From Bettongia penicillata ogilbyi (lineage: Eukaryota > Chordata > Mammalia > Diprotodontia > Potoroidae): a stretch of 64,000 nt of DNA. Of this stretch, positions 10,700 through 22,333 are shown one piece after another (positions within the stretch are counted from its first letter, which is position 1; the number at the start of each line of letters is the position of its first letter). Location: positions 434,001-498,000 of the forward strand of contig JAJHZJ010000121.1 of assembly GCA_023548195.1 (NCBI GenBank), written 5' to 3'. The notes under the pieces were generated by a model. The model did no database searches, was not told the DNA's origin, and saw nothing but the letters and a program-made list of their open reading frames with translations. The position numbers were made by a program, and so were the translations under genes.

Positions 10700-12715
10700 A
10701 TGCTGCAGCAGAGAAAGAAGTGAAGTAAAACCAAGACCTGTCCTGCAGGTCTCAAATTCTAATGGAAAAATCCAAGGACAAGCACAAGTTCTGGGGATGC
10801 ATCAAAGCCTAGCGTTTGGCTTGCCTGGAGATGCTATGTTGAATCGTGTGGTTCTAGAATAAGAAAAATAGATTAAAAGAAACAAAAACTTTGCACGGTA
10901 TGAGCTTCATACCCCCAACCAACAAAGTCTTGAAGGTATTATTTTACAAATATATTTTTAATGTTGTTTTATAAGAGAGACTTTGCAGAAGTGCCTAAAT
11001 TTTGCCAGACTTCATCCAGCTTGAAGGAAAGGAGGCCAATGCCAACAACCTAATCTAAGTGATTACTCTTTCAAACTCACCATCCAGTTGCCTATCACAG
11101 AATAACACTTTGAGACTAAAGATGTATGTAGTAAAATAAAGAAGCTGTAGGTGAGGAGATCTGTATAATATTCTAATTTAAGTATATCTGAGGTTAGTCA
11201 CTTAAAATCTGACCGTGACTTTCATCGAAATTACTATGTAAACAAACAACACAAAGGTAGATAGTTTCACTTTTAAAAATCCATTACTGTTTTACATTTT
11301 AAAAGTTGAATTAAAGGGTTGTAACTGACTACAGCATGGAAAAATAGTTCTTTTAATCTTTTCACCTTAAAGCATATTTTATGTCTCAAAAATATAAAAA
11401 AACTTTAATACAAGTACATACATATTATATATACACATACATATATACTATATATGGATGAAACAGATTTTAATGTTGGTTACTTTTTTAAATACTTGGT
11501 TGATCTTCAAGGTTATAGCGGATACAATTAAATTTCGTTCAGAAAGTTTGTTTTGAAGTTTATTTTAAGCACTATTGTACCAAATATTTCATATTTCACA
11601 TTTTATATGTTGCACACGTCCGATACAATACCTACATAGTCTTTAAATTATTGTTTCAAAAACAAAACAGCTGTAATAAATGAATATGATGTGTAATTGT
11701 TTAAAACATCCCTTTATTTTGTGAGCATATTAGTGATTGCAGTATTTTGACTTAAACTTTTCAGATTGAATGTAAAATATTTTAAATGTTGGCATCACTG
11801 CCAGTTCTGAAAACTAGAGACACTAACTGTGTCATGATTTGTCTCAAAAAAAAAAAAAGATCTGCCATTTTAACTCATGTTGCTCAGAGTCTAATTCCTA
11901 TCTATTTATATTAAGTCATAGATTTGATCACCCTAAGGAGAGAAAAATCCCAATCTAAGTGTAATCTAACATAGTGCTTGTACTGTTACATTTGTTTTAA
12001 TTTGTGGGAAAATATTGTATCTAAACTTTTATTACTTTGGTAGTTTTACCATTATATACTATTAGTGTTTGTAATTTTTCTCAATTCTAACAACGTAGTT
12101 ATGCTACAACTTGCCTATAGCATTCAAAGTTGTTTTTGTTCATTTTTTTTAATACTTATTAATTTAGATTCCTTGAAAACTTAGTACACATAACTAAAAG
12201 GTAAATTATGAGCATCACTGAAATATTTTTGTAGACTACTTGTTATAACATTGTCTTTCATGTTATTGTTGCATAATTTTGATTTTTTTAAATGACTATT
12301 ATACAACTATTTTCAACCCTTTAAGATAAACCATCAAAAAGCATCACATATACACATCCCAAGAAATAGAAAAGACTGTATTTTTTAAGAAGATATTCAT
12401 TTTCCAGAATTTGTGACTATATTATGCAAAAGGACCATAAGGATACCATTTACAGTAAGGAGGAGGCAAGGCAATTACATAGATGTACAAATATATGTAC
12501 AACAGATTTTGCTTTTTATTTATTTATAATGTAATTTTATAGAATAATTCTGGGATTTGAGAGGATCTAAAACTATTTTTCTGTATAAATATTATTTGCC
12601 AAAAGTTTGTTTATATTCAGAAGAGTCTGATTATGATGAATAAATCTTAAATGCTTTGTTTAATTACAAAAACTAAATCACCAGAATCCAAGATGAGAAA
12701 ATATCAATTCAGTAA
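10700..12715. other. AT-rich block nearly free of recognised repeats
   Basis: Two kilobases where I could not place any SINE, L1, L2 or MIR. It includes an alternating AT/CATA tract at 11407-11456 and many T-runs. In the middle of a window this repeat-dense, it could be conserved non-coding or 3' UTR-like sequence, or simply repeats too old to recognise by eye. Confidence 0.35.
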
Positions 12716-13555
12716 ATGCTGTGGTTAAGAGACTGGATCTCCACTTATTTTGAGAACAGCATTTCATTATTGGTTTTCAGTAATTTGACAGCACTTCACC
12801 AAACATTCACCTCAATCACTCCACTGACAACACTTCTACTAAATCTTTCAGTAACACCTACCAAAAGCCCTCATTCATTACCTTTCCATGTAAACAGAAG
12901 TCTAATTTGTATCAATTCTATGTTTCAGTTGTAATATTGAGTTCACTCACCCAATGTGCAACCAATGAAATAAAAGAAGCATTTAAAAAGGATTTTATAG
13001 TCATTCTTCCTTTCCATGTTAAGAGAAATTGACCAAATCCAACTGAATGACAATTTGGGCGTCCCCAGGCAGAGGTGGTAGACAAACCCTAACTCTAAGG
13101 TCTTCAGCAATTCAGCAAATGCCAGTAAGAAAGACAGTTTACTGTGTGTGGATCCAGGGCTACAAATGGGCACTGTGTGTACATGTGTATATGTCCGTTT
13201 TCAATTTTAAAGGGTATATTTTGGATGAGTTTTGGTGTTTACATAATTATTATTCATCAGCCCAACTAATAAATGAAAATTTGTTAAGTGTCTCCAAAGG
13301 AGCAGGCACTTGAGGATATGAAAACAAAAAGAAAACATTCTTTACCCTCAGATGCTCTACATTCTTCTGGAAAGGCAACATGCCCAAATACAAAATAAAT
13401 GTAGGGTAATTTTAGGAGGGAGGGCCTAGCATCTGGAAGAGAACAGGACAGGCACATAGAAATGTAACAGAAACCCGATGTATAGAAATCTGCGTAGAGC
13501 TTTCAGATGTTTAAGCACATTCCTTAAGGAACCCTGAAGGAGACAGGATTAATAA
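12716..13555. other. Non-coding, no recognised feature
   Basis: Short overlapping open frames on both strands (up to 88 codons) show no domain or family resemblance. No clear repeat was recognised. Confidence 0.4.
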
Positions 13556-13562
13556 TAAATAT

Positions 13563-13763
13563 GGACAGCTTCGGTGGTGAACACTGGTAATCCCTATTCT
13601 ACCTTTGGCACTGGTGGAGGGCTGGAGCACTGAACTGCCGTGGGCTAAGCCAAAGTGCCATTCAAAGATCCTGTACAGATCATAAGTGGACTCAGGCCAA
13701 GAGTAGCTGCTACATTTTTAGCCACAATGACATGGGGAGACTCAGTCTTTAAAAAAAAAAAAT
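13563..13763 (+). pseudogene. Probable 7SL RNA-derived retrocopy with internal deletion
   Basis: The segment ends in a 12-base A-run (13752-13763), typical of a retrotransposed RNA copy. By eye it tracks signal recognition particle 7SL RNA: the 5' domain ('cggtggtgaacactggtaat') corresponds to the 7SL start. After a gap of roughly 100 bases, the 3' half follows in order: 'ctgaactgcc..gggctaagcc', 'attcaaagatcctgtacaga', 'tcataagtggactc', 'agtagctgctacattt', 'agccacaatgacatggggag' and 'actcagtcttt'. The central part of the S domain appears deleted. It lacks intact structure and is not expected to be functional. No target duplication was found. Alternatives are a 7SL-derived SINE or coincidence. 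Confidence 0.55.
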
Positions 13764-14134
13764 AGGGAAATTCCTATTTCTTATAGATGCTAGCATATTG
13801 TTTGGGAGCAAAGAAAACAGAACTAGTGGGAGTATCACGGATACTCGATCATGAATAGGTGAATGAATGGTTCTTTTCAAAGTAATTCCTGCAGGAATAT
13901 CCAGAGATAAAAATATTTTTTTATAAACAACTCAGAACATGTGAAAAGTCAGAAATGTATGTGTGTCAGTCATAATGAATAAAATAAATGTTATGCTCTT
14001 ATAATTCCTGTTTCCAAGTAGAATTACTGGAAATGAGATTAAGTTCAAAATAATGTTTTCAACTAGTTGATATCTGAGATGAAAATCTATGGTAAATTAT
14101 ATCTTAAATCTATAAAGGCTACTCTAATGAAATG

Positions 14135-14381
14135 GGGCAGATAAGTGACAAAGTGGATAGAGTGCTGGGCCTAGAGTCAGGAAAACATCTTCCTGAGTTC
14201 AAATCTAGCCTCAGACATTAGCTGTGTGACTTTGGGCAAGTCACTTAACCTTGTTTGTTTCAATTTCTCATCTATAAAATGAGCTGGAGAAGATAACAGC
14301 AAAACACTCCAATATCTTTGCCACGAAAACACTCAAAAATGGAGATATGAAGAGTCAGACATGACTAAAAAACAAGAACTC
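14135..14381 (+). mobile_element. Complete tRNA/RTE-type marsupial SINE
   Basis: Full organisation: a tRNA-like head ('gtggatagagtgctgggcct', 'gagttcaaatctagcctcag'), a MIR-like core ('gactttgggcaagtcactta'), then a tail with 'atctttgccacgaaaac' and 'agagtcagacatgact'. The tail resembles RTE/BovB LINE 3' ends, so the SINE was probably mobilised by an RTE. It corresponds to families known as WSINE1 or Mar-type; the exact name is not verified. Confidence 0.85.
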
Positions 14382-15087
14382 AACTCTAAAATAATATTTA
14401 TCAACATGCTGGCATTATTTGGCTGAACATCAAAATCAAAACTTAAAAAAAAAGTTAAAATTATTTCTTTCCCTTGGTGTGAAATTGACTCAGGTAAAAC
14501 TAATGGCATTTTTGTCTATAACAAATGGCCAAAGAAAATTGTTACTGGTATTTTAATGCCATCATAAATATTTAAAGAATATACTTTTGCTATTAGCCTA
14601 AATAATTATGCAATTACAACTTATTTCAGGAAAGGCCCAGGTGCTTCAGTAAGCCAAACACAAAGGCAATGAGATATTTTCATATTCTGCAGAAAATAAA
14701 TCGAACTCATCCTGTAAATATTATTCCTTACACATAGCCCTTCATTTGTGACATGGTCAGCTGCCCTCACTAGAGAGTTCTTAACCCTGGTCCCAGAGGA
14801 ATAAGCTTCCCCCCACCCAACCCTTCTACCTATCTCTTGAGGAATGATATTACCCACACAAAATGGATATTAGTACTGACATCCCTCTTTGTAGTGGTGG
14901 CTTGGATAAATGTTTATCTTGAAAGGTTTCCCTTTGTAAATTGTTCAAAGTACGTTAATCTTTAATCATCCAAATATTATTTTTAAGGCCTCCATAAAAC
15001 AACTCTTGGGTCAAGAGACTCTTACCATTCTTCTTGACAAAACTCCAGAGAACAAAATAGAGGCAGGAACTTGTCTGAGTTTATCAT

Positions 15088-15322
15088 ATTGTTGTCATGT
15101 CTGATTCTTTGTGATCTCATCTGAGATTTTCTTGGCAGAGATACTGAAGTGGTTTGCCATTTTCTTCTACAGTTCATTTTACTGACAAGGAAAGTGAGGC
15201 AGAGTGAAGTGATTTGGCTCATGTCACAAAACTAGTGTTTGAGGTCAGACTGGAACTCATAAAAAGGAGTCTTCTTGACTCCAAGCCCAGCACTCTATCC
15301 TCCTAGCTATCTAGCTGCCCCA
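15088..15322 (-). mobile_element. Complete tRNA/RTE-type marsupial SINE
   Basis: Reverse copy of the same SINE family as at 14.1 kb. Read on the plus strand it starts with the tail ('ttgttgtcatgtctgattct'), passes 'gattttcttggcagagat' and the core, and ends at the tRNA-like head with 'agcactctatcctcctagct'. All segments are present, with moderate divergence. Confidence 0.85.
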
Positions 15323-15334
15323 CATATTACATGT

Positions 15335-15482
15335 CATAGGTTTAAAGCTACCTCAAATGCCTTCTAGTGTGTTACCTTCCTTTTACATGACATAGGTGAG
15401 TGATTTGGCCAACATCACACAAGTCGTCTAAATACCTGGATTGCAAAGCCATACTCAGAATCCATGTACCATGCTGCCTCTC
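15335..15482 (-). repeat. MIR-type SINE fragment
   Basis: Diverged reverse MIR core ('gtgatttggccaacatcaca') and degenerate head directly abutting the SINE at 15.1-15.3 kb. Confidence 0.45.
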
Positions 15483-16429
15483 ATAATTTTCTTACAGCCT
15501 CTGGAAAGGATTTCAAGTCAAAAAGACTTAGGAGGACTTAGAAGGCCACACATGGCCTTGAGGCTGAAGGTTCCCCACCCCTATTTAGTCTTTGTTTTCC
15601 AGGATCTTTTAGCTGAGTCACTTAGAAAGTGTTTTCTGTGAAACAAGAGGACCACAAGGATGAGGTATGGATTTATTACTATCTGCAAAGCTCTTGGGAA
15701 TTGTAAAGTGCTAAGCACTATTATTCATCATTTAGAACCAAGGCTACTTCCTTATCAGGACAACTGGCCACAGAATTTTTTTACTCTTTTCTCAAAAGCC
15801 GTTCACATTAACAAACGCTTATTAAACCCCACTAAGCACCCTCTCTCTCCCAAACTAGTCTGTCTTTTTACCTAGTATTATCTGTAGCTTCAAGTGTTCC
15901 CTGTGATCAGATAGAGGGAAGTCAATTACCTTTGCCCCATACAGTACAATAGTAAGTAGATATATAGCCTTCTGTAATCACAGAGAAGCCCAAGATGACC
16001 AAAAAGCAACTCCCAAGGCTGATGATGCTCACCTGGATGAGGGTCTAAGCTGAAAGATGTACTTTGTCAAACTTTTCCCAAGGTAGTTGCAATATAATGT
16101 CTTCATGTGTCATGCATGGACAGGCATGTTTATGTTTAGTCAGTGTTTATGCCACTGACTATAGTAAAACTTTGTATGAATGAAGAGGAGTTAAATGTAC
16201 CATCCCTAGTGTGTAAATCTAAGATCATATGATAAAGTAAGATTTGAGGGGACTCAGGGTAAAATGTCACATATTCACAGTTTAACAATCACTTTGGAAA
16301 AAAATGGTTCATTACGTATATAAATACTAAATAGAAAAATTATCGTTTTCCTAATCAGACAGTAGAGTAACAATACATTTTTAATGTGTACTGTCTTTTT
16401 AGAAAAATCATTGATTTTCATAATGATAA

Positions 16430-16620
16430 GGTCTAAGTAGCCTGGAATAATGGATAGAAAGCTGAACTCAGAATCAGTTGACCTAGGTTCAGGCCCTATC
16501 TCTAATATACCCTGGTTAGAACTTCAACTCTACCCCACTCACTTAACTTTTCAGGGTCCTCAGATGATTCTCATAGATTATAAATAGCAGAGAAGGGTAA
16601 ATATGCTTCTAAATTTCCCT
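16430..16620 (+). repeat. tRNA-derived SINE (MIR/THER1 type), diverged
   Basis: Forward head ('ggaataatggatagaaagct', 'gacctaggttcaggccct'), then a broken core ('cactcacttaacttttcagg') and a MIR-like 'gattataaatagcagag' end. Confidence 0.6.
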
Positions 16621-17379
16621 CCTTGCTATTAAAGAGTCAGCCAGTCCAGGATTCTGAAAGGTCAGAAAAGGAAAAGCTCACAGCCTTTGTGATCCTGGAA
16701 AAGAGGATGTTGGAATAAATGATGTCCGCGGCCCTTCTAAACTCTCAATTGTGTGATACTATGAAGTAAAAGATAAATTAACTTCTATTTCCCCATTGGC
16801 ATTCGCTTCCTCATTCTAGCTGAAAACTTTTACATGACAAAAGAAACCCCTCTTGTTCTCTTGATGAAGGCATAGTCAAAAAAATGGGAATGATCTCGTA
16901 ACAGAGATGCCAAGACAATCCATCAGAGCCAAAGACAAGGCTAGTCATTTGTGGGAGCCCAGAGCATCTGTAAGAGAATGGCATGTGGAACATACATAAA
17001 GAATGGGGAATTCTTGGGGAAGAGAAAGGAAGAAGACCAATAGCAAACTTTACAGATTCAATCCTATAGGTTTGAGGTGTCAAAACATGGTCTAGACCAA
17101 TGCCACTACTTTTTTATTAAAAATAAACACTTCATTTCCTCTGTGTCTCTACAAAACTAAAAAAAAAATTACTGCCAAATTGAAATCTCTTTAACTTTCA
17201 GATGATTTGTAAAATGACCTTCCTACTTCTCTGATTTTTTCTCTCCTTTTATTCTGATTTATCCAAGTTAATTTGCTTGCTATCATCCACATATGACTCT
17301 CATTGCCATTTTCAGGACAGGGAAAAGGAAGGGAAAGGAATATTTTTAAAGTACCTACTATCCAACTTGGTGCCCATAA

Positions 17380-17560
17380 CAACCCCAGAAGGCAGATGCT
17401 GTTATTGTCTCTATCTTACAATTGAGGAAACTGAGGCAGATAAAGATTAAGTGACTGTCCCAGGGTCACATTACTAGTAAGTGTGTGAACCTGGATGTGA
17501 ACTCAGATATTCCTGACTCCAGGCTCAGCTCTCTATTTGACCTAGCTGCCCTCAGGCAAG
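17380..17560 (-). repeat. MIR/THER1-type SINE
   Basis: Reverse copy with a well-preserved core ('attgaggaaactgaggcaga', 'aagtgactgtcccagggtca') and a tRNA-like head that ends 'ctgactccaggctcagct..gacctagctgccct'. Confidence 0.75.
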
Positions 17561-17746
17561 ATAAAGTATAGTTAATCAGGAAAGGATTTTAAAGGAAATA
17601 GTACTGAGTCATAACTTAAAGGAGGCAGTAAATTTGAATAGGTAGAAAGTAAAGGTGTAGATAGCATTCTAGGTGTGAGTGGGGGCTAGTGAAGCATGAG
17701 CAAAATCAGGAACGAGGCATGTGCATAAGGGTAAAAAAATAGCTGA

Positions 17747-17917
17747 CCCGGCAGCAGCAGAGAACCTGGTGACTTGGACAGCCACTCTCACCTGGAAGAT
17801 CAGGATGAGTATGATGCAGCAATGGAGGCAATGATAAGCCAACACCAACCAATGGTTGGACTGACCACCAATGCCAACCCAATGATTAGCAGGAAGCCAG
17901 CAAGTCAGAAAACCTAA
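17747..17917 (+). other. Short acidic open frame, unidentified
   Basis: A frame without an obvious start runs 56 codons to a TAA at 17915-17917. Its first half is acidic and low in hydrophobics (contains HLEDQDEYDAAMEAM), and its end is SRKPASQKT. The composition is more protein-like than the flanks, so it could be the end of a decayed processed pseudogene, but no parent was recognised and no poly-A or target duplication is visible. A 115-codon reverse frame (17669-18016) overlaps it and is equally unsupported. Confidence 0.15.
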
Positions 17918-18164
17918 AATAAGGACAGCACATAGCTTCTTTATTTTGTAGGCAAAAATTCTGTTTTTAAGATTTACTTTTATGATGACTCCTTTGTATG
18001 TGTCCCAACACACCACAGTTCACCTTAATTTACAGAAAGACAAACTTAAATGTGTGACAGAGAAAGAGGTCAAAAAGGAAAAATATGTTCCCCACAGGAA
18101 AAAAGATTAGCAAAATCTTCCAGTGACCATATCTGTCAGCTAAGAGGTCAAAGAGGAGACTGAA

Positions 18165-18332
18165 CACCATATGTAGCTGAAAAACACCCTTCTTGATGTG
18201 TATTCTTGTATGTGCCCTGTTTGATACCTGGAATGTCTTTTTCCTTCCCTATGCCAATTTTTCTCCATCATTATCTTCAAGATAAATTCTATAATTTTAC
18301 TGCTCCCAAGAAATGTTTCCTGATTAAGTCTT
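18165..18332 (+). mobile_element. L2-type LINE 3' region fragment
   Basis: Contains the L2-like order 'tacctggaatgtctttttcc' then 'aagataaattctataatttt' and 'aagaaatgtttcctgattaa', which corresponds to the C-terminal ORF2 and 3' UTR of L2. It is very diverged. Confidence 0.45.
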
Positions 18333-18334
18333 TT

Positions 18335-18785
18335 AACAAATATTTTACTTTTCCCTCAATTACATGTAAAAACAAATGTTAACATTTGGGGATGTTTTTA
18401 AGTTTTGCATTCCAGATTTTATCATACCCTCCTTCCCCTTCTCCTTCTCCTTGACAGTAGACAATGACACTGTTATACATCCGAAAGCATGTAAAGTATT
18501 TCCATATTAGTCATTTTGTGCAAAAAGACTCCAACAAAAAGAAAGGGGAAAACAGTATGCCTCTGTCTATCTTCAGACAATATCAGTTCTTTCCCTGGAT
18601 GTGGATAGCATTTTTCATCATGAGTCCTTGAGATTGTCTTGGATTATTGTATTGCTGAGAATAGCAAAGTCATTCACAGTTCTTTATTGTACAATATTGC
18701 TATTACTGTGTACAATGTTTTCCTGGGTTCTGTTTGCTTTATTTTGTATCAGTTCATGTAACTTCAGATTTTTCTGAAATCATCA
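18335..18785 (-). mobile_element. L1 3' end, reverse
   Basis: Reverse copy of the marsupial L1 3' terminal region, comparable with the forward L1 at 32.0-32.5 kb: 'tccatattagtcattttgtg', 'gtatgcctctgtctatcttc', 'gtggatagcatttttcatca', 'attgtattgctgagaatagc' and 'tcagttcatgtaacttcaga'. It is 5' truncated. Confidence 0.75.
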
Positions 18786-18789
18786 TTAT

Positions 18790-19555
18790 CTGATTAATTA
18801 GCTCTTCTTGAATCCAGTTTATTCCTTTATTTGGTATCCTTTTCAGCATTTGAATACTCGGCTCATAATTCTATATTGATCCAAAATCTTTCCCCCTAAA
18901 TCTGGCTTAATCTTTAGTGTGGCCTATAATCAAACTCTTGGTAACACAGACAGCTTAAACTTACTGGTTTCTGTGCTCAGAAATGGCAGACTCAATTGCT
19001 ATAGGGACAGCTTCCCTAAATTCCTATATATGCAGCAAGAATTTGAATTAGTGTCCTTGCTGTTAGTACTGAAAGATAAGAAGTGACTGCCTATCTACGT
19101 TTTTGCCCTGAGTTCTTTAGAGATACGGATCTCACTGCAAAGCCCATTAACCTGTTCTCTACCCCTGCCAAGGCTGTGGAACATCATCACTAGGGGTAGG
19201 TGCAGAACCTGGTTTGTTTCATTTCTTACTTGTGGACTGAACCCTCCACACACACCCCCACTACTACTACAGAACAAATACATGTTAGGCAGAGCTCAAT
19301 TTCCCAGACCTTCACCACAAAGAGGATGGGGGTACAGGAACAGGTTATGTGAGTGTGGGTAGAAGGGTAGCTAAGAGACGGGACTGTATTTATGGTGAGA
19401 GAAGGGTGGAAACACAATGTAAAAGAAAAAAAAACAATTGAGAATGAACTCTTTATTAGTCTCTTCTTGGAGGCAAAAAATCCTGTGGAAGTTTGAGGGC
19501 TCCAGTATCCTCAGTCTTCAAAGTGAAATAGTAACAGAGAATGATTTTTTTTCAA
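18790..19555. other. Non-coding, no recognised feature
   Basis: No repeat or gene could be assigned. Small overlapping open frames around 19.1-19.4 kb lack any recognisable motif. Confidence 0.4.
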
Positions 19556-19599
19556 TTTATAACTATCTATCTAGCTATTTTTAATGTACCTCTCAGTTG

Positions 19600-19832
19600 C
19601 CACCTCTCTACTACATATGGCCTATTCTCATTCCCCTGGTGATTAGCACTCCCTCCCTCTTGAAATTACTTTAAATTATTTTCTATTTATTTGTATACAT
19701 GTTGCATTCCTCCAGTAAAATATAGCCTCCTTAAGAACAAAGATTATTACTTTCTTGTCTTTGTATTTCCAGTGCCTAGCCCCATATCTGGCCCATAGTA
19801 GACAATAATTTTTTATTGATTTTAATCCAACC
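19600..19832 (+). mobile_element. L2-type LINE 3' end
   Basis: Forward L2 3' terminus: 'tagcctccttaagaacaaag', 'tttgtatttccagtgcctag' and 'tggcccatagtagacaataa' in the standard order. Confidence 0.7.
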
Positions 19833-20061
19833 AAGTATCAAATGAATGTATAATTTGTGCTGTGAAATCGGAAAAGGAAATGTTGGGGTGATGGAGGGGT
19901 GATCTGGTCAAAGAAGTCTGGTCCAAAGAAGACTGATCTGAGCTGAGTTTGAGAAAGCCCAATGTAACATGGATGGAGAGTAAATCCAAAATACCTTTGG
20001 AAATTAAACACATTCAGGGAGGATGTCATTAACCTTTTGGGAGATACCAACACATTACTTA

Positions 20062-20306
20062 GGGCAGTTAGAAGGTGAAGTGGATAGAGTGCTGGGAGCT
20101 GATAAGATTCAACTTCCAGAGTCCAAATTTGGCCTCAGACACTTAATAGTTGTGTGGCCCCAGGCAAGTCACTTAACCCTGTTTACCTCAGTTTCTTCAT
20201 CTATAAAACGAGCTGGAGAAGGAAATGGCAAACCACACCAGATCTTTGCCAAGAAAAGCCCCAAAAATTGAGTCACAAAGAGTTAGACATGACCGAACAA
20301 CAAACA
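20062..20306 (+). mobile_element. Complete tRNA/RTE-type marsupial SINE
   Basis: Forward copy with head, core and tail preserved ('gaagtggatagagtgctggg', 'caggcaagtcacttaaccct', 'gctggagaaggaaatggcaa', 'agagttagacatgaccgaac'). It is one of the best-preserved SINEs in the window. Three overlapping open frames here are by-products of the element. Confidence 0.85.
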
Positions 20307-20744
20307 CATTACTCAGAAAACTTAAAAACACGTTACTTAGAAATGTGCTAAGCACTTCTCCATTCTACAGATCCTGGCTTGTTAAGGGTTTGGTTTCCTT
20401 TTACACTAATAGAAGAAATTCATTTAAGGTGGCAATTTGTCTCTGTAAAAGACACTTCAGAGGCAGTACTGGCTTAGTCATAGAAGAGTGGGAGTAGTAA
20501 AGAGGGAGACAGTCAAGGCTCAAGTATTTGCTTGTTACAGATGCAAAGAAGCAGTAAATCTGTGTAAAACAATTTCCAGTGGAGTCCTAGCAATTTCAGG
20601 AGATGAAATAAATAAAAGAATTTTTTTTAACAAATAAATAGCAATCAAATGTCTTACTTACTGAATGCTATTTCCTTTATATTTTCCACACAGAAAATGT
20701 CAGGAGCAAGTTCTTCTATGAAAAAGAGTTGAAAACCACTTCCT

Positions 20745-20835
20745 TGAGGGCAAAGGCTGCTTTATGGTTACCTGTTTGTTCCTCAGAGCCTGATACATCT
20801 TAGGTACTTAGTAAATGCTGGCTTTACTGAAATGA
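20745..20835 (+). mobile_element. L2-type LINE 3' tip
   Basis: 'cttgagggcaaaggctgctt' followed by 'agagcctgatacatcttagg' and 'acttagtaaatgctggcttt', which is the terminal L2 block. Confidence 0.55.
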
Positions 20836-20924
20836 TTACAAAAGTCAAGTTAATTGATGCGGTAGATATTTCTCTAGTAAGATGCATGATGTTTTAGAGT
20901 CATGATTGAGACTACCTCACTAGT

Positions 20925-21155
20925 GGCAGCCATGTGGTACAGTGGCTAGAGTACTGCAATCTAAGAGCCCTCTTCAAAAATGACCTCACACACTTTTAAC
21001 AGCTATTTGTCCCCCTGGGAACTTAACTTCTGTTTGTATCACTTTCTTTAACTGTGAAATGGGGCTAATAATAGCAGTTGTTTTGAGGATCAAATGAGAT
21101 AATTTTAAAGACTTAGCATTGTACCTGGTACATAGTAGGTATGTAATAAATATGT
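20925..21155 (+). repeat. MIR/THER1-type SINE
   Basis: Head ('catgtggtacagtggctaga'), core, 'aactgtgaaatggggctaat', 'tgttttgaggatcaaatgag' and the MIR tail 'acctggtacatagtaggt..aataaatatg'. Nearly complete. Confidence 0.75.
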
Positions 21156-21179
21156 ATTCTTTTCCCTACATTAGTGCAA

Positions 21180-21365
21180 AGGCTAGAAGGGACTTTAGAG
21201 GTAATTGATTCCAACCTCATTATTTTTTCAAATAAGGAAGCTGAGACCCAGAGACGTTAAGTGACTTTTCCAAGGCCACGTAGGGAGCAGGTGTTAGAAG
21301 CAGGACTTGAACTTGGGTCATCTGACTGCAGAGCCTAGTAGTCTTCACCCCATATCAAACTTGTG
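21180..21365 (-). repeat. MIR-type SINE with CR1-like end
   Basis: Begins with a CR1/L3-like terminal phrase ('agaagggactttagaggtaa') and continues into a reverse MIR core ('gaagctgagacccagagacg', 'aagtgacttttccaaggcca') and head ('aggacttgaacttgggtcat'). Confidence 0.65.
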
Positions 21366-21374
21366 ACATGTGTG

Positions 21375-21462
21375 GGCCTCAGTTTTCTCATCTGTAAAAA
21401 CAAAGAAGTTGAATTCAGTGATTTCTAGGGTTCCTTTTTCCTTTTAAATTTATGATCCACAG
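21375..21462 (+). repeat. SINE core fragment
   Basis: 'gggcctcagttttctcatct' then 'gtaaaaacaaagaagttgaa' and a diverged ending similar to the SINE at 9.7 kb. Confidence 0.45.
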
Positions 21463-21783
21463 ATAGCAAGAGCATCCTGCCTCACTCAGGATAAGTTCAT
21501 CAACTGAAATCTCATGGTGAAGACTGATTTGTCTTTGGTGCTCAACACCTCCTCAGCCCTCAGTCACCTTTCCCCTATGATCAGAACCCTGGAGAGCAGA
21601 GCAGTGTACCCCTCTGTTATGGTAAGCAAAATAGCATCTTTTCTTTTTTTGTTTTAGTATAATCAAGTGCCTCTGATTGAATCTTGCTTTCATCAGTCAG
21701 AATCTTTACTAGGAGTAAAGTACAGAAACAATAGTTTCTTTAACTAGAAACAGGATATGTATTTGTATTGTTAATTATTTTAA

Positions 21784-22327
21784 TGTGATTAAAGATCTTC
21801 CATACCCATTCCGCTCCCATTAATGGGCCTGCCCATAAGGGGAGTTTGATTAGGGAAAATTTGAGGAAAGGCCCAAGTCTTTTGTTAATGAGGCATTGGT
21901 TCTCAAGGTTTGTGATGCCTTCTGGCTCTAAAAAAAAGGTATAAGTACTCTGGATTGAGGTTTTACTTTGGGGCTTACTGATTGGATGTGCTTGTTTTGA
22001 CCCTGGAAAGGAGTCCCCCACACCCTGCTTTGAAAACCCAGATATTGATGCTTCCCTCTCAGGTAACTTATGGTCAGACAGTTGGACCTGTCTGTTTATG
22101 GTCAGGCGGAGGAAGCCACATCTGTTGATCTTTGATTTCTCTGTATTTCCTTTGAAGTTCAGGGTGCTGACTCCCCTGAGGTGAATGATATATGTGCTTG
22201 GTTAAAGGAATGATACATGTGCTTAATTAAAGTGATTGCTAACCCCTCAAAAGTTGCCTTTCCTTTTATGGATGCAGATCTAAGAACCTGTGACAGCAGG
22301 CCACCCTGTATATGTTGGGGTACTTAC
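21784..22327 (+). mobile_element. Solo LTR of an endogenous retrovirus (family A)
   Basis: Shares a long collinear order of blocks with the reverse-strand LTR at 31.3-31.8 kb: start 'tgtgatt', a 'ggtataagtactctgg' TATA region (TATAA 21940-21944), 'gaggttttacttt', 'acccagatattgatgcttcc', 'tatggtcagacagttggacc', ATTAAA polyadenylation signal (22226-22231), 'cccctcaaaagttgcctttc' and 'gatctaagaacctgtgacag'. It lacks internal retroviral genes. The 3' boundary is approximate and no target duplication was found. Confidence 0.65.
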
Positions 22328-22333
22328 TGATGT

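Noticed and set aside
14135..20306. tRNA-like sequences as tRNA genes
   Set aside because: They are the degenerate heads of SINEs followed by SINE cores and tails, not intact cloverleafs.
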